Shown: one piece after another, positions 52,459-64,000 of the stretch
Layout: each line of letters begins with the position of its first letter
How positions within the stretch are numbered: the first letter of the stretch is position 1
NCBI GenBank assembly: GCA_902729315.2
Contig: LR746271.1
Coordinates: 5,290,001 to 5,354,000 of the forward strand
Direction of reading: 5' to 3'
Source: Spirodela intermedia
Taxonomy: Eukaryota; Streptophyta; Magnoliopsida; Alismatales; Araceae
DNA length: 64,000 nucleotides
The notes under the pieces: model-generated
The model's database searches: none
What the model was told of the DNA's origin: nothing
The model's input: the letters and a program-made list of their open reading frames with translations, nothing else
Made by a program: the position numbers and the translations under genes

Positions 52459-52661
52459 CTAGGTGTGATTAAGAGAATCAATTTTTTTTAACTTAATTTA
52501 ATTTAATTTTTATTTTTTGTCATTTTTTCTTTCTTCAATGAACAGTTTTGTGAGCCATTGATTGATGATTTTTCAATAAAAATATCACTTTTCATATATA
52601 TCATTTCATTTTTTGAGTAGAGGAGTGCTGCCCCACACCTCATAATGGACAGCTTTCCCCT

Positions 52662-54073
52662 TGACATGACTTAGTCATTGTATAGCAAATCTAGTAAATT
52701 TAAAATTTATAAAACTAGAAAATATTAATTTTTAGATATTTAGAAGTACTTGAATGAAGTATATCTTGGTAAATTTAAATCACACAAATTATCACTAAAT
52801 GAAATAAAAATTAAGTTGAAAGTAGGAAAATAGAGTTCTGACATCACAACAGCGATGTGTCGATGATGCATCAGAATCTTGAGCATTTGGGAAGATAGTC
52901 ATGTAGTGTCCACAACTTTGAAGGCTCTCCTTGGACAAGGACGACATAGAAAATTTTTAGATCTTCTTATGAAGTCTAGAGACTAATGAAATGGGTCGTC
53001 AAATTGTCTCCAATGGCTATCACCTAGTAGAGCAGAAAAATGGTGACTTTACGACTCTCTAGCGGCTGTTATTGACAGAGAGGAGCTGGATGGAGGTGGG
53101 GCACATATTAAGGAGCTTCATCTTCATGTCCACACAACAAGAGGAGGCTCTTCATCGTATTCGATATGCTCTTAGGAGGTGGTGACTCATTTCTCAGTAG
53201 ATCATCCTCTTTCCGACAATGACTTCTTTATTGATCAATCGAAAATACTTTACTTGATAGATTCGCGATCTTTTTATTGTGAATTGTTCAGTAACTTTAG
53301 TATCACTGTTTTGTGAATCATGTTGATGAGATTTTTGCTGATGATCTAGTGATTCTGGTGGCTCAATCTTTCACTGGCAAATCTATAGGAAAGTTGTAAT
53401 AATTAGATCAAAATATGAGTTTTGACTTTAGGAGGATTGGAACTCACGCCAAATACCTACGTACATGAGAGAGGTTGAACTAAGTACTCTAATGTCCTTA
53501 TCAAGTGACATCATCATGGTATATCTTTATTATAATAAAGGGATAATTTAGGTATTAAAATCTTTGAAGCCGTTTAAGGAAAGGTGTGACGCAGATTTAG
53601 TCTCACATCGTTTGTGCATTAAAGTTTTGGGCAAATATATAGTATTATCACATTTGTAAACAATGAGTCCCTTTCTCCCACGTCTACGACAACTCCTTGC
53701 CCCATAATTAGCTGGCCACTAGTGACGTGGAAGAAGAGTGGCACACATGTGCCCCCATCAGTCCTAGCCCCTTAAGTCCTTACTTGCAGCTCCCCTGACT
53801 ATGCTTCCGACCCACTTGCGGGCACAATTGGTCGATGGGTCCCCCCTTTTTGTTATATTTTTATTTTAATTTCTTTTTCTTCATTTATCTCAAAAATAAG
53901 ACTATAAAAATGATATAAATTTGTAGAAAATCACATAATTAGCCAAAAATTTATGTTAATCAATTAAAAACCATTTTTCACAATTTAATACAAATATAAG
54001 TCTATATATCATGAGTTAAGGCTAAAACTATATTATTTACTAATTATTAACTTATGATAATGAAAACATATCA
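52662..54073 (-). mobile_element. Solo LTR, family G1, nested in G2
   Basis: Runs from TGACATGACTTAG to CATATCA (decayed CTTATCA). Flanks CCCCT and CCTCT match at four of five positions. It lacks roughly 200 bp near its family-3' end. It is the third layer: copia, G2, then this LTR. Confidence 0.82.
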
Positions 54074-55407
54074 CCTCTTGACCCCTTGCCAACTGATGGT
54101 GCAGTTGGATTTGCGAAGACATATTTAACCTCCAATTCAAGTTCATCATCCTTGAAGTCAAGTATTTCATGAATAATGTGTGATCTCCATTAAATGATTT
54201 ATATCTTATCTCACACATTATTTTATAATTTTTTTCAAATTAGGCCCTAGGTGACTATTTAAGTTCATACAATGACTTCTTTAACTTACATAGGACACCC
54301 TTCTCAATATTCTTGTTATATCCTTGAAGGACACCTATATATGTCTTTTTCGAAATCTTCATGTAAGAATGTATTCTTCACATCAAATTGTTGAATGGTT
54401 TATTCATAATTTCTTGATAATGAAATTAAAATTATAATTGTGCTCATTTTTTATAATTGGAGAAAACATTTCTAGATAACTTTTTCCATAAGTTTTGAGT
54501 ATATCCCTTAGCTACTAATCAAGCTTTATATCTCTCTATCGTACCATCTGCATTATATTTGATTGTATAGACCCACTTATATCTCACAATTCTTTTTCCT
54601 TGTCGTAACATTGTTAATTCTCATGTGTATCTTTTTTCTAGGGCCCCCAATTCTTCATCCATAGCTTTGTCCATTCATCTTGCCTAATGTCTTTGAGACA
54701 TTAAATAGAATATTTTTGGAATTAAGAGTAATGAGAAAAGTCTTATATGAGGGTGATAAGTGTTCATATTATATGAAATTAGAGATAGGATGTCATGGGT
54801 TTCTAATACACTTTCTCTTTCCTAATAGTTATGGGTAACTCCTCATCATTTACTAGTGGTACTAGTGGTTCTTCATATTCATTGTTTTCATTCTTTTCTC
54901 TAGGATTATTAGGTTGATCATGGTCAAGATGATCTATGAGATTAGGCTGACTGTCATTCTCTTGTGGTACTATTGTTATTCCTTTAGATGACATGGGTAT
55001 GTCTAGAGGTGTCGTTGGTAATATAAATTTTATCCCATCAACATTTTTTTTCCGCCATAAATAACAAGTGATTTCTCTCTTAAGAACAATCCTATCAAAA
55101 TAAGCTTCATGTTCACAAAAGGTTACATCCTTAAAAACAAAAAATCTTTTCAATGAAGGGTAATAGTATTTCCCCCTTTGTTGTATTTGAGTATCCAAGA
55201 AACTCACACCTAATTACATGTAGATCAGGTTTACTCTTAGTGGGTTCATAGTTATGGACAAAACAAGTGCAACCAAACACTCTAGGAACTAAATTATGTT
55301 TTAGTAAGATTTGAGGGTAGAATCTACATAGAACCTCCAATGGGCCCTTAAAATCTACAACTTTAGTTAGTAGTCTATTAGTAAGGTAGATAGCTATGAG
55401 GACAACT

Positions 55408-56814
55408 TGATATAACTTAATCATTGTATAATAAATCTCATAAATTTAAAATTTATAAAACTAGAAAATACTAATATTTAGATGATTTTAGTAGTTCAGA
55501 ATAAATATATTAATTATAATTTAATAAAAAACTCCAAAATTAGTGAGAATTTACTAAGTCGGTCTTAGGGATGTGAGCTAATACCAAGTAAATTTTCAAA
55601 AGAAATCTCAAAGAGTATGATATTTTATGACTTTTGGACTAAATGATCAAAAGGAAATCTATTTAAAAAGTCACTAAAAGGAAAATTCTGGTACCGATGT
55701 TAGGATGGCATTAGCACTAAACAAATGACAATTTGGGTGTAAATAGAGTTCCATTGGGTGATGTGAGTAATTACAAACTATTCAATTGAACAAATTGAGA
55801 TTTGTAAATATTAAAATAATCTTAATTAACTAAAAAAGAGTTTAAAATTTGAAATCACAAAACTCTCACTAAATTAAAGATTAATTGAGTTCTAAATAGG
55901 TAAAATAAAGTTCTAGCATCGCGATGACAATCATTAGAATTCTAAGTGTTCTAGAAGATTTTATGCAATGTCCATAGCCCTAAAGACTCTCTTTGGACAT
56001 GCACAACATGGGCAATCTATTAATCTTTTTGTAAAGTTTAAAAATTAATGGTAGAAGTTGATGAAGCATCTCCAACAACTATCACCCTATAAAGCAAAAG
56101 TTTTGTAGTGATGGGCTCTCCAGCAACTGTCACCTAGTAGAGATGAGTTAGATGGAGGTAGACTATGTCTCAAGAAGCTTCATGCATAGGTTTGTGTAAC
56201 AAGGATTGTATCAAATTTGATACGCTCAAAGGTAGTGACTCTATGTCTTAGTGAATCATCATGTTCTCAACAATGGTGTGTTTGTTGATCAACTAGAGAT
56301 AATTTTTTCAATAAATTTGTGATTGTTTTATCTAAAATCCTTCATTAATTGGTAACAACGATCTTAATTGTCATTTGCAAAGTTCTCATTGATGATTGAG
56401 CAATGCCGACAATTTCATCATTGATCAGCACTTTACAAAAAAATTGCAAATTAAAAAAATATTAAAACCAAAAATTTTGGCTATGGTGGGATTCAAACCT
56501 TCACCAATCACTTAGCTATGTGAGAGAGGGTTAACAAAAGACCAAAATACACTTGAAATAGTGTGCTCATGATCACATTTTCTTGTAATACAATAACGTA
56601 TTCCAATATAATTTATTTATTTTATTTTTCTTTATTTTAACTCAAAATGTGAAAGTAAAAATCATATAAAGTCATATAGTTGACCAAAAGTTCACATTAA
56701 TCACATAAAAACCTTTTTTCTTAATTCAATGTCAATATAAGGTTATTTATCATGTGCTAAGGTATAAAATATATTATTAATTAATTATTAACTCATGGTA
56801 ATGAATACCTATGC
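55408..56814 (-). mobile_element. Solo LTR, family G1, inside copia integrase
   Basis: From TGATATAACTTAATC to a decayed family start (CCTATGC). Flanks CAACT and CAACC match at four of five positions. The copia integrase frame continues across it. Strong decay: about 1.41 kb and few CpG. Confidence 0.82.
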
Positions 56815-57526
56815 CAACCTCACCTCAAAAAGTTTTAGGCATTTTCATTCGAAATAAAATTTATCTAGCCACTTCTAATATGTTGATTCTTTCTTTCTGC
56901 AACACCATTTTGTTGTGGAGTATTAGCATTATGACTTATTAATAATTTCTTCACTTATGAAGTATCTTGTGGTAGTATGATTAAAGAAATAATTTATATT
57001 TTTTGATCTAAATTATTTTATTTTCATTCCAAACTAATTTTTAATAAGTGAATAAAATTATTGTAAAACATTTTTCACTTCTAGGTTATAATTTAATACA
57101 AAAATCCATATATTTCTTCAAAAACTTATCAATAAAAGTAATAAACCATCTAGCTCCTAATATGCTAGGAGCAGGTAATGATCCCCAAATGTTACTATGG
57201 ATCAAACCAAAAGGAGAGGTACTCTTCTCCCTAGACAATAAATATATAATTTTGTTATCCATTGCAATTTCACACATCACATTTCAATTCTTATAAATTT
57301 ACATTAAAGAATGAGTTTTGAAATATAAACTTCATAATTTTAATGGAGGGGTGTCCCAAACAATAATGATACAACTAGAAAACATCAGCCTTAACTAACA
57401 GAAAAGTCTTATATCATAAATGATCATTTAGCTTGAGAAAATAATTTGAGTTTGATTCTCTAAGATAATAGAGTCCATCCTAATCTTATTACTATCAATA
57501 GATATCATAGAATAATAGAGTATTGT

Positions 57527-59216
57527 TGATAAGTCTTCATTATCATGAATTAATAATTAATAAATAATATAGTCCTATTCTTAACTCATGATAAATAGAC
57601 TTATATTTGTGTTAAAGTGTGAAAAATAGTTTTTAGTTGATTATCGTGAATTTTTGGATAACTATGTGATTTTGTATGAATTTATATAATTTTTACAGTC
57701 TAACTTTTGAGATAAATAAAGAAAAAAAAATAAAAATAAAAATATAACAAAATAGGGGGGACCTACCATCCAACTAGGCCCCCAAGAGGGTTGAAAGCAC
57801 AGTTAGGGAGGAGCCACAAGTGGCTAGGACTAATGGGGGCACGTGTGCGCCACTTCCTTTCCACATCATTGGTGGCCAGCTGACTATGGGGCAAGGAGTG
57901 ATCGTACATGTGAGAGAAAGAGACTTGCTTATAAATATAATATTACTATATATTCACCCAAAACTTTGGTGCATAAGTGATGTGGGACTAAACCTGCATC
58001 ACACTTTTCCTAAAAAGGCTTTAATGATTTTAATACCTATAATACCCCTTATTTATAATAATAATATATCATGATGACGTAATTTGATAAGGGCACTAGA
58101 GTACTTATGTCAATCTATCTCATACAAGTGGGCAACCGACGCGGGTTCAAATCCTCTTAGAGACAAAACTCATACTTTTTATCTCATTATCATGACTTTC
58201 CTATAGATCGTCGGTGAAAGATTAGTCTGCCAGAATCACTAGATCATTGGTGAAAATCTCATCAATGTGATTCGAGGAGCATTGTTACTAAAATTACTGA
58301 ATGATTTGTGATAAAAGGATCAAGAATCTATCGAGTAAAGCATCTCTAATTGATCGACAAACAAGTCATTGTTGGGAAGAGGATGATCCATAAGAGACGG
58401 TCTCCACCTCTTGAGAGCATACTAGATGCGATGAAGAGCCTCCTCTTGCTACGTGGACATGAGGATCAGGTGACAATCGTCGTTGAGCCGCAAAGTCATT
58501 ATTTTTCTGCTCTGCTGGATGACAACCGTCAAAAATAATTCGACAACCTATTTTATTGATCTCTAGACTTCGCAAGAGAATCTAGAGATTGCCCACATCA
58601 TCCTTGTTGAAAGAGAGCCTTCAATGCCATGGACACTATATGACGATCCTCCCAAACGCTTAAGATTTCCTTGTATTGTCGACACATCACCACCATGATG
58701 CCAAAACTTTGTTTTCCTATTTTCAACTTACTTTCTGCTTCATTTAGTGATAATTTATGTGATTTAAATTTATCAAGATATACTTCATTGAATTATGATT
58801 CTTTCAACTTTTACAAATCTTAATTTGATCAATTAAATCATCTATAACTACTTACATAAGAATCGCTAGGTAGAACTCTATTTCTGTTTGATTTGTGTTC
58901 ATTGGGTGCTGACATCATCTTGACGTCCGCACTTTTATTTCCCTTTTTTAGTGAATTTTAAATATATTTTATTTTTATTTCTTAGTGTAATATTCATAAA
59001 AAATAATATTCTTTCAGGAAAATTTTGAATAATTATGTAATCTTACATTACATTCTTATGATCAACTAGAAAATTACCACTACTTTTAGAAGTTGTATTA
59101 AATTCTAATTGATATATTTATTCAAAATTACTTCTAAATATCTAAAAAATTATATTTTTCTAGTTTTATAAATTTAAAATTTACGTGATTTACTATACAA
59201 TGACTAAGTCACGTCA
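57527..59216 (+). repeat. 5' LTR of the G1 element
   Basis: 1,690 bp, complete, from TGATAAG to ACGTCA. A TATA-like TACTATATATTC lies near 57,945. Confidence 0.85.
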
Positions 59217-59220
59217 AATT

Positions 59221-59239
59221 TTGGTGCTATTGTTAGGAA
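59221..59239 (+). promoter_or_regulatory. Primer-binding site of the G1 element, decayed
   Basis: TTGGTGCTATTGTTAGGAA, four bases after the 5' LTR. It equals the tRNA-Asp-type site of plant gypsy elements (TTGGCGCCGTTGCCGGGAA) except for C-to-T and G-to-A changes. Confidence 0.7.
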
Positions 59240-59619
59240 TGTATTACATAATATTTAGTATTTTTTTATTTTTCTCTTAAAGTATAAAAAAATTAACTCT
59301 TATTTTTTTTTCTTGTCTCTAAAAGTTTTTTTAGAAAAAAAAAGAACAAAGAGAAGCAAGGCAAAGACTAGAGTATACTAAAGGAGGGTAACAATTACTA
59401 AACTTTTTTCTCAAATTTATTAATTTTTTATGTATGATAGAAGATCCTTGCATTCAAGGCTAGAAAATCTTTTCATTATTTCATTCAAAATTAAAAATCT
59501 GATAGAAAAACTAATTTTAATAAATCTTGAAGGAAGTACAGGTCAAACTAAGAACAATCCTATGGCATGAAAAATTATTATATCTCTAATTCATTTCAAA
59601 GAGCATTCAATATTAGACT

Positions 59620-60390
59620 CCCATTAACACCCACTATTAAATTCGAAATAAATCTATGAATTTTTCAAATACTCTCTAATTTTCATGGATTGCCCTTAGA
59701 AGAACTTTATCAACATTCAAAAAAATTTCATATGGTCTATGATTTAGTTAATCTCCCTCAAGTTACACCAGAAATTATTAAGATGAAATTATTTTCAAAT
59801 ACACTTAAAGACAAACCTAGCCATTGGCTATCCATATTAGATAGAGAATTAACTAATTGGAAAGATATAGAACAAGCCTTTCTTCGAAAATTTTATCCCT
59901 TAGGAAAAACTCAAAAATATAAGAAAGTATATATGAAGTTTTTATCAAAGACTAGGAGAAACTTTGTATGAGATATGAGAAAAGTTCAAAGATTTACTTA
60001 AAAAGTGTCTTCCTTATGCTATACCCAAGTGGCAGCTCAATAGAATTTTTTATGATAAATTATTAAAATAATATAGAAACATGGTTGATTCTATATATGG
60101 AAGAACTTTTATAGAGAAAACTCTTGATGAGATTTACAGTCTTTATGAAAATTTAGGTGAAAATTCTAGAGATCAAGCCTCTTTTGAATTATATGATAGG
60201 GATAAAAATAGAGGAATTTATGAATTACATCATGATGATGATTTTAATTTAAGAAATGAGGTTAATCAAATTAATCAAATATTAGAAAAACTTGATTTAC
60301 TTATTAAGAATATTAAAAAGTTTCCTAACTTTCAATTGAATGGATATAGTGCATGTCCTATGTATGGTGAAAATGATAATTTTGAATTTT
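59620..60390 (+). pseudogene. gypsy gag remnant of the G1 element
   Basis: Reads as a Retrotrans_gag domain: LPLEELYQHSKKFHMVYDL, then IKMKLFSNTLKDKPSHWLS, then WKDIEQAFLRKFYPLGKT. After about 59,940 the frame shifts and continues with the usual gag continuation (LLKKCLPYAIPKWQ in another frame), stops near 60,065, then DSIYGRTFIEKTLDEIYSLYENL (from 60,081). Gag proteins pack element RNA into particles. With several stops and shifts it is not functional. No zinc knuckle was recognised behind it. Confidence 0.8.
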
Positions 60391-63300
60391 AATATTATAA
60401 TTTAGATCAATCGTTTCATCCTAGGCAAGAGTAAGTCCAAGTAACCCACGATTTTAGTAAAAATAGGGAATATTTTTCTAATTCTTATAATCCTGATTGG
60501 GGAAGTAATTTTTCTTAGAGAAACCCAAATAATATTCAAAATCCAGAAGCACTTAGATTCAATTCAAATTTTGAATTTCGTTCAAAATAGGAACACAGAT
60601 TTCAAAAAAATCAATCCTCTCAAATTCAACCTAATGCTCTGAAAATGATGTCGTAAATGAGTTAGATGATGCAACAAACTATGAATCAAATGATGTTGCA
60701 CTAAAAATAAATTATAGAGGCTTTTGAGAATAGGAGAGAAGAGAGACAACCACCCAACTAGTCTATAGAAAATTCAAGAAACTATCCAACAATAAGATTT
60801 TAGTAAAGAGAGTCTAGTTGGAAGAAAAAACCCACAAAATGAAAATGTTAGGATAGTGAATACATTGAGTGAAAATATTAAGACTGAAAATATAATAGTA
60901 GAAAATTTGAATAAACTTATTTATTGCTCACAATTGATGAATGAATATAGTGAGGATGATGAGGAGAAATAGCCCTTAGATGAAGAAATAATAGCTAATC
61001 ATAGAAGAATCATCTAAATTTTAGTAGAAGATAGTAAGGACAAAAATGAAGAAAAACATATTTCAAGTGAAGAAAAATCAATTAATTTAGGAGATGTAAG
61101 AAATAAAATTAATAAATATAATCATAATTTTACAATCATAGATGTTGATAGTGAAGATGATGATGTATATCATATACTAAAATTAAAAGATAGCACTTAG
61201 GAAGATGAAGAATTTGATGAGTTGAGAAACAAAAAGTTAGAAAAAGAGTTGATTCAACTAATAGAGAGAAACGAAAATAATGAATATGAATATAGAGATA
61301 ATTTTGGAGGAAAAAATTTTAATTTTACTAAATTCATTAAATCTAATATTAAAGAAGACAATCCTTCCATCTTTCAAAACCCACAACCTATTAGAATTAT
61401 TTTTAAGCTTGAAATATTTCACTCCTCGCAAATTGAACAAATATGGATAGAAAATAAAATAGAGTAGGGGAAGATTATGCAGATAAAAGAACACATTAAG
61501 AAATTGGTGAGTGGAAAAATTAAAGATATCAGTTTAGATGAAAAAATTCTAGATTGGGTAAGAGCTAATTTGAAAGTTATATGGTTTGATCACATTTTAT
61601 AGTCTATTAATAGAAAGTTTTTATTAATGAATGAAAGCCTTACAAAATAAGATAGAAATAAAGAAAGATTCTTTTCAAAATAGAAATATTATTTTTGAGA
61701 AAAAAAATTAATTTCCATTTTGTTTTGGCTGAAAGTATGTCAAGGTATATATATGAAGTATATGAATTTATGCTAAATCTAAAAAGAATATCATGAAACT
61801 TACCTTGGGATACAAATATATTTTGATGGCCATAGATCATTTTATGTGATCTGAGAGCTATCCAATTGATGACATTAAATTCAATGCTGCATGGAAGGCA
61901 ACCCATGGTTTGTATTCATTCTATTTTTTTTTTAAGCTTTATTTTTCTTATAATTTCACAGTACTTGTTTCTGTATTTGTTTTTTCAAAAAATTGTAGAA
62001 GGAGTGTAAGATGAAGTAGAAAATTAAAAACGAGGTTGAGGTGATATCTTTCTGAGTTTTATCATTTTTGACGACACTTTTAATGCTTAACTTTGCATAT
62101 ATGCATGCTTCACTTGAAAATTATATTTTCTACATATTCTATTTTAATTTTTCTTTGTCATTGAGGACTGTCATTTTTAAGTTGAGGGGTGAAATATTAA
62201 TTATTAATTTATGCTATAGGATGATTAATAATATGTGTTTGTATTTTATTTTTATTTTTTCATGCTCACTTAGAATAGCAACTAAAAAAAATAAAAATAA
62301 AAAATAGAAAAAACTATAACATCTATTTTCTGGTTTTTTGTTAAGAACAATAGACTGTAAAAAATAGCCTGAAATTTGAAATTCTAGAGACCCTTTTCTC
62401 ACATTTCAATCCCCTAGACTTATATTATTGAAATTTGATATTAAAACTATAAAAAAGATAATTTTGATTTATTTTTGACAAATTTATTATTTCTAAAAAT
62501 AGAACTGAAAATAAAAAATAAAATTATTAGAACTATCTAATATACAAATTTCTTACATCATATTGCATGCATGAAAAATTAAATCAATTAGATTGATTGA
62601 TACGAAAAGATACTATGAAGATTATTATTGAGTCAAAAGAATGATTTAGTAGCATGAAATGTTGGAATACACTTTAGATATATGATAGATAACATAAATT
62701 TGATTTTACAGATTTTCACTTCATGATCTTGATGGATAGTATTTACTTGATGTGAAAATTTGATTGATCATTTGAGTTTAATGGAGATTTTTGCATCTTG
62801 ATCTATAGGACTTGTGAAGAAAAATCACTTATTTTGGAAAAACAAAGAGAAAGTAATATGAAAAATCTAGGAACAAAGAGGACACATAGAGGATGTGAGA
62901 CATCATCCTCATTGTCAAAAATCGTGCATAGAAAAATACTTACTACAAAATAAGTGCATAAAATGAAAGTCTTGAAAATGAAGAGTACACATAGAAGGTG
63001 TGAGACATCATTCTTATTATCAAAAATTTTCTATAAGAAAAACTACTTATTCACTATATATATAAGAAAAAAGAAGGAAGAAATATGGTACAAACTTCAA
63101 AAATCAAGCCATGAAAAAAGGGAAATGTAGGATCAATATTATTCTTGGATGAGTATTGATAATTAGAACATCTTGTAAATCTATCTATGAGTGAAGAAGT
63201 GATAAAGATGTGAATAGAAGTGAAATCTAGATTATTATTCCAAGGAGCGCTTAAACATTTAAGTGCTTGACATCATTCTTAAATACTTGATATAAGAATC

Positions 63301-63433
63301 TAAAGTGTCTAAAGGCACATCATTTCTAATTGTATTTTTTTTTATGTATTGAAATATGATATTTGAGATTTGTAAATTTTTATTTTTGTAATTCTATTAC
63401 TAAGGGACTAGTAATGATTTAATTTGAGGGGTG
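60391..63433 (+). other. Rest of the G1 internal region, no pol recognised
   Basis: 60,960-61,470 keeps acidic, Asn/Lys-rich frames. 61,880-61,910 has ATGGAAGGCAACCCATGG, a phrase typical of the non-coding part before the 3' LTR in some plant gypsy elements. 62,870-63,060 holds two related blocks with CACATAGA.GGTGTGAGACATCAT (an imperfect ~120-bp direct repeat). No enzyme motif seen. Confidence 0.55.
63421..63433 (+). other. Polypurine tract of the G1 element
   Basis: AATTTGAGGGGTG directly before the 3' LTR start; GAGGGG-type tracts prime plus-strand synthesis. Confidence 0.65.
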
Positions 63434-64000
63434 TGATAAGTCTTCATTATCATGAGTTAATAATTAGTAAATAATATAATTTTAGCTTTAACTCATGATA
63501 ATAGACTTATATTTATGTTAAAGTGTGAAAAATGATTTTTAGTTGATTAACATGAATTTTTAAGTAATTATGTGATTTTATACAAATTATATGATTTTTA
63601 CAATTTAACTTTTGAGATAAATGAACAAAAAGAAATAAAAATAAAAATATAACAAAATGGGGGGGACTTGCTGGCAAGTCAAGCCCCTAAGTGGATCGAA
63701 AGTGCAGTCAAGGAGGAGCCACGAGCAACTAGGACTGATGGGGGCACATGTGCGCCACTCCCTTTCTACATCACCGATGACTAGTTGACTATGGGGCAAG
63801 GAGTGGTCGTACACGTAGGAGAAAGGAACTTCCTTGTAAATGTAATATTACTGTATATTCACGTGAAACTTCAATGCACAAATGATGTGGGACTAAACCC
63901 ACGTCACACCTTCCTTAGAAAGGGTTCAATAATTTTAATACCTAAAAGACTCCTTATTTATAATAGAGATATACTATGATGACGTTATTTGATAAGAGTA
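63434..64000 (+). repeat. 3' LTR of the G1 element, first 567 bp
   Basis: Matches 57,527 onward with many transitions; truncated by the window end, so its target-site duplication cannot be read. Confidence 0.85.

Larger units (their letters stand above)
51320..54147 (+). mobile_element. Second gypsy element (G2), mostly deleted, inside copia reverse transcriptase
   Basis: A 1.1-kb LTR (51,320-52,436, TGATAATTATA...TTCATCA) is followed by a decayed tRNA-Asp-like primer-binding site at 52,439-52,458 (TTGGCATCGTTATTGAGAAG). Only about 200 bases of internal DNA remain before a G1 LTR. At 54,115-54,147 the LTR end reappears (CATATTTAACCTC..TTCAAGTTCATCA), so this is the remnant of the 3' LTR. Flanks CCCTT and TCCTT match at four of five positions and coincide with a clean break in the copia frame. 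Confidence 0.75.
50131..57526 (-). mobile_element. Ty1/copia element (minus strand) broken by three later insertions
   Basis: The 3' LTR starts at 50,340, preceded by a purine tract AAGAGGGAA; its far end is unresolved. Reading 5' to 3' on the minus strand: GAG-pre-integrase with LGHPSIK near 57,350; integrase core with LIHSNIWGSLPAPS (57,080-57,300); integrase C-part with PQQNGVAER-like text near 56,900 and PRVFGCTCFVHN (55,131-55,424); reverse transcriptase with QFDVKNTFLHEDFEK near 54,400; the YVDD box at 51,283-51,294; and RNase H with KRILKYLKGT near 50,890. Many stops and frameshifts show it is dead. The reading crosses each insertion cleanly, which fixes the insertion points at 51,320-54,147 and 55,408-56,814. 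Its 5' end is cut by the G1 element at 57,527. Confidence 0.88.
57527..64000 (+). mobile_element. G1 element with two LTRs and gag only (non-autonomous), runs off the window
   Basis: The 5' LTR is 57,527-59,216 (TGATAAG...ACGTCA), the internal region 59,217-63,433 (about 4.2 kb), and the 3' LTR starts at 63,434 and is cut by the window end. A decayed gag is present (59,620-60,390). A Glu/Asp/Asn-rich frame remnant lies at 60,960-61,470. No protease, reverse transcriptase, RNase H or integrase string was found, so it looks like a gag-only or large-retrotransposon-derivative type. The two LTRs differ by an estimated 12-15 % by eye, so it is old. It interrupts the copia element at ATTGT (57,522-57,526). 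Confidence 0.85.

Noticed and set aside
59221-59239. tRNA-like sequence
   Set aside because: It is a retroelement primer-binding site complementary to a tRNA end, not a tRNA gene; no cloverleaf surrounds it.

Overview
The window looks like nuclear DNA of a flowering plant, probably a monocot. It has sparse, GC-rich, mostly single-exon coding islands in AT-rich DNA dominated by decayed LTR retrotransposons, a GT-AG intron, TATA boxes and AATAAA signals. The monocot guess rests only on the high-GC third codon positions of the genes. I see no tRNA, rRNA, CRISPR or bacterial-type operon.

Layout. 1-7.8 kb is AT-rich and almost gene-free, with a possible LTR remnant (2.4-3.4 kb) and a small relic of a PLAT gene (5.9 kb). 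One intact two-exon PLAT-domain gene lies on the minus strand at 7.85-8.5 kb. From 12.7 to 28.1 kb there are six solo LTRs of one Ty3/gypsy-like family (here G1, TGATAAG...ACGTCA), two of them nested, inserted near or in a ~91-bp tandem array. 28.1-32.1 kb has no recognisable gene. From 33.0 to 49.0 kb there is a minus-strand cluster of seven dirigent-protein loci: three intact (B 35.5, C 41.4, F 46.2 kb) and four broken (A 33.0, D 43.3, E 45.1, G 47.3-49.0 kb). They fall into two types (type 1: A, C, D, F; type 2: B, E, G) ordered A-B, C-D-E, F-G, as if a two-gene unit had been duplicated twice. A degraded copia element (about 38.6-40.4 kb) sits between the first two units. From about 50.1 kb to the end is a nested transposon stack: a minus-strand copia element broken by a second gypsy element (which itself carries a G1 solo LTR), by another G1 solo LTR, and by a G1 element with two LTRs, a decayed gag and no visible pol that runs off the window.

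Biology. Dirigent proteins are secreted proteins that steer the stereochemistry of phenoxy-radical coupling (lignans, lignin-like polymers) or act in related defence chemistry; PLAT-plant-stress proteins are small secretory-pathway stress proteins. Nothing shows that the two loci work together. Upstream of every type-1 dirigent copy is a conserved module (TCTAGATCTGGATCT, usually with a W-box TTGACT about 40 bases further on) that may be a shared, possibly WRKY-responsive, control region. Coordinates of transposon ends, target-site duplications and identity estimates were read by eye.
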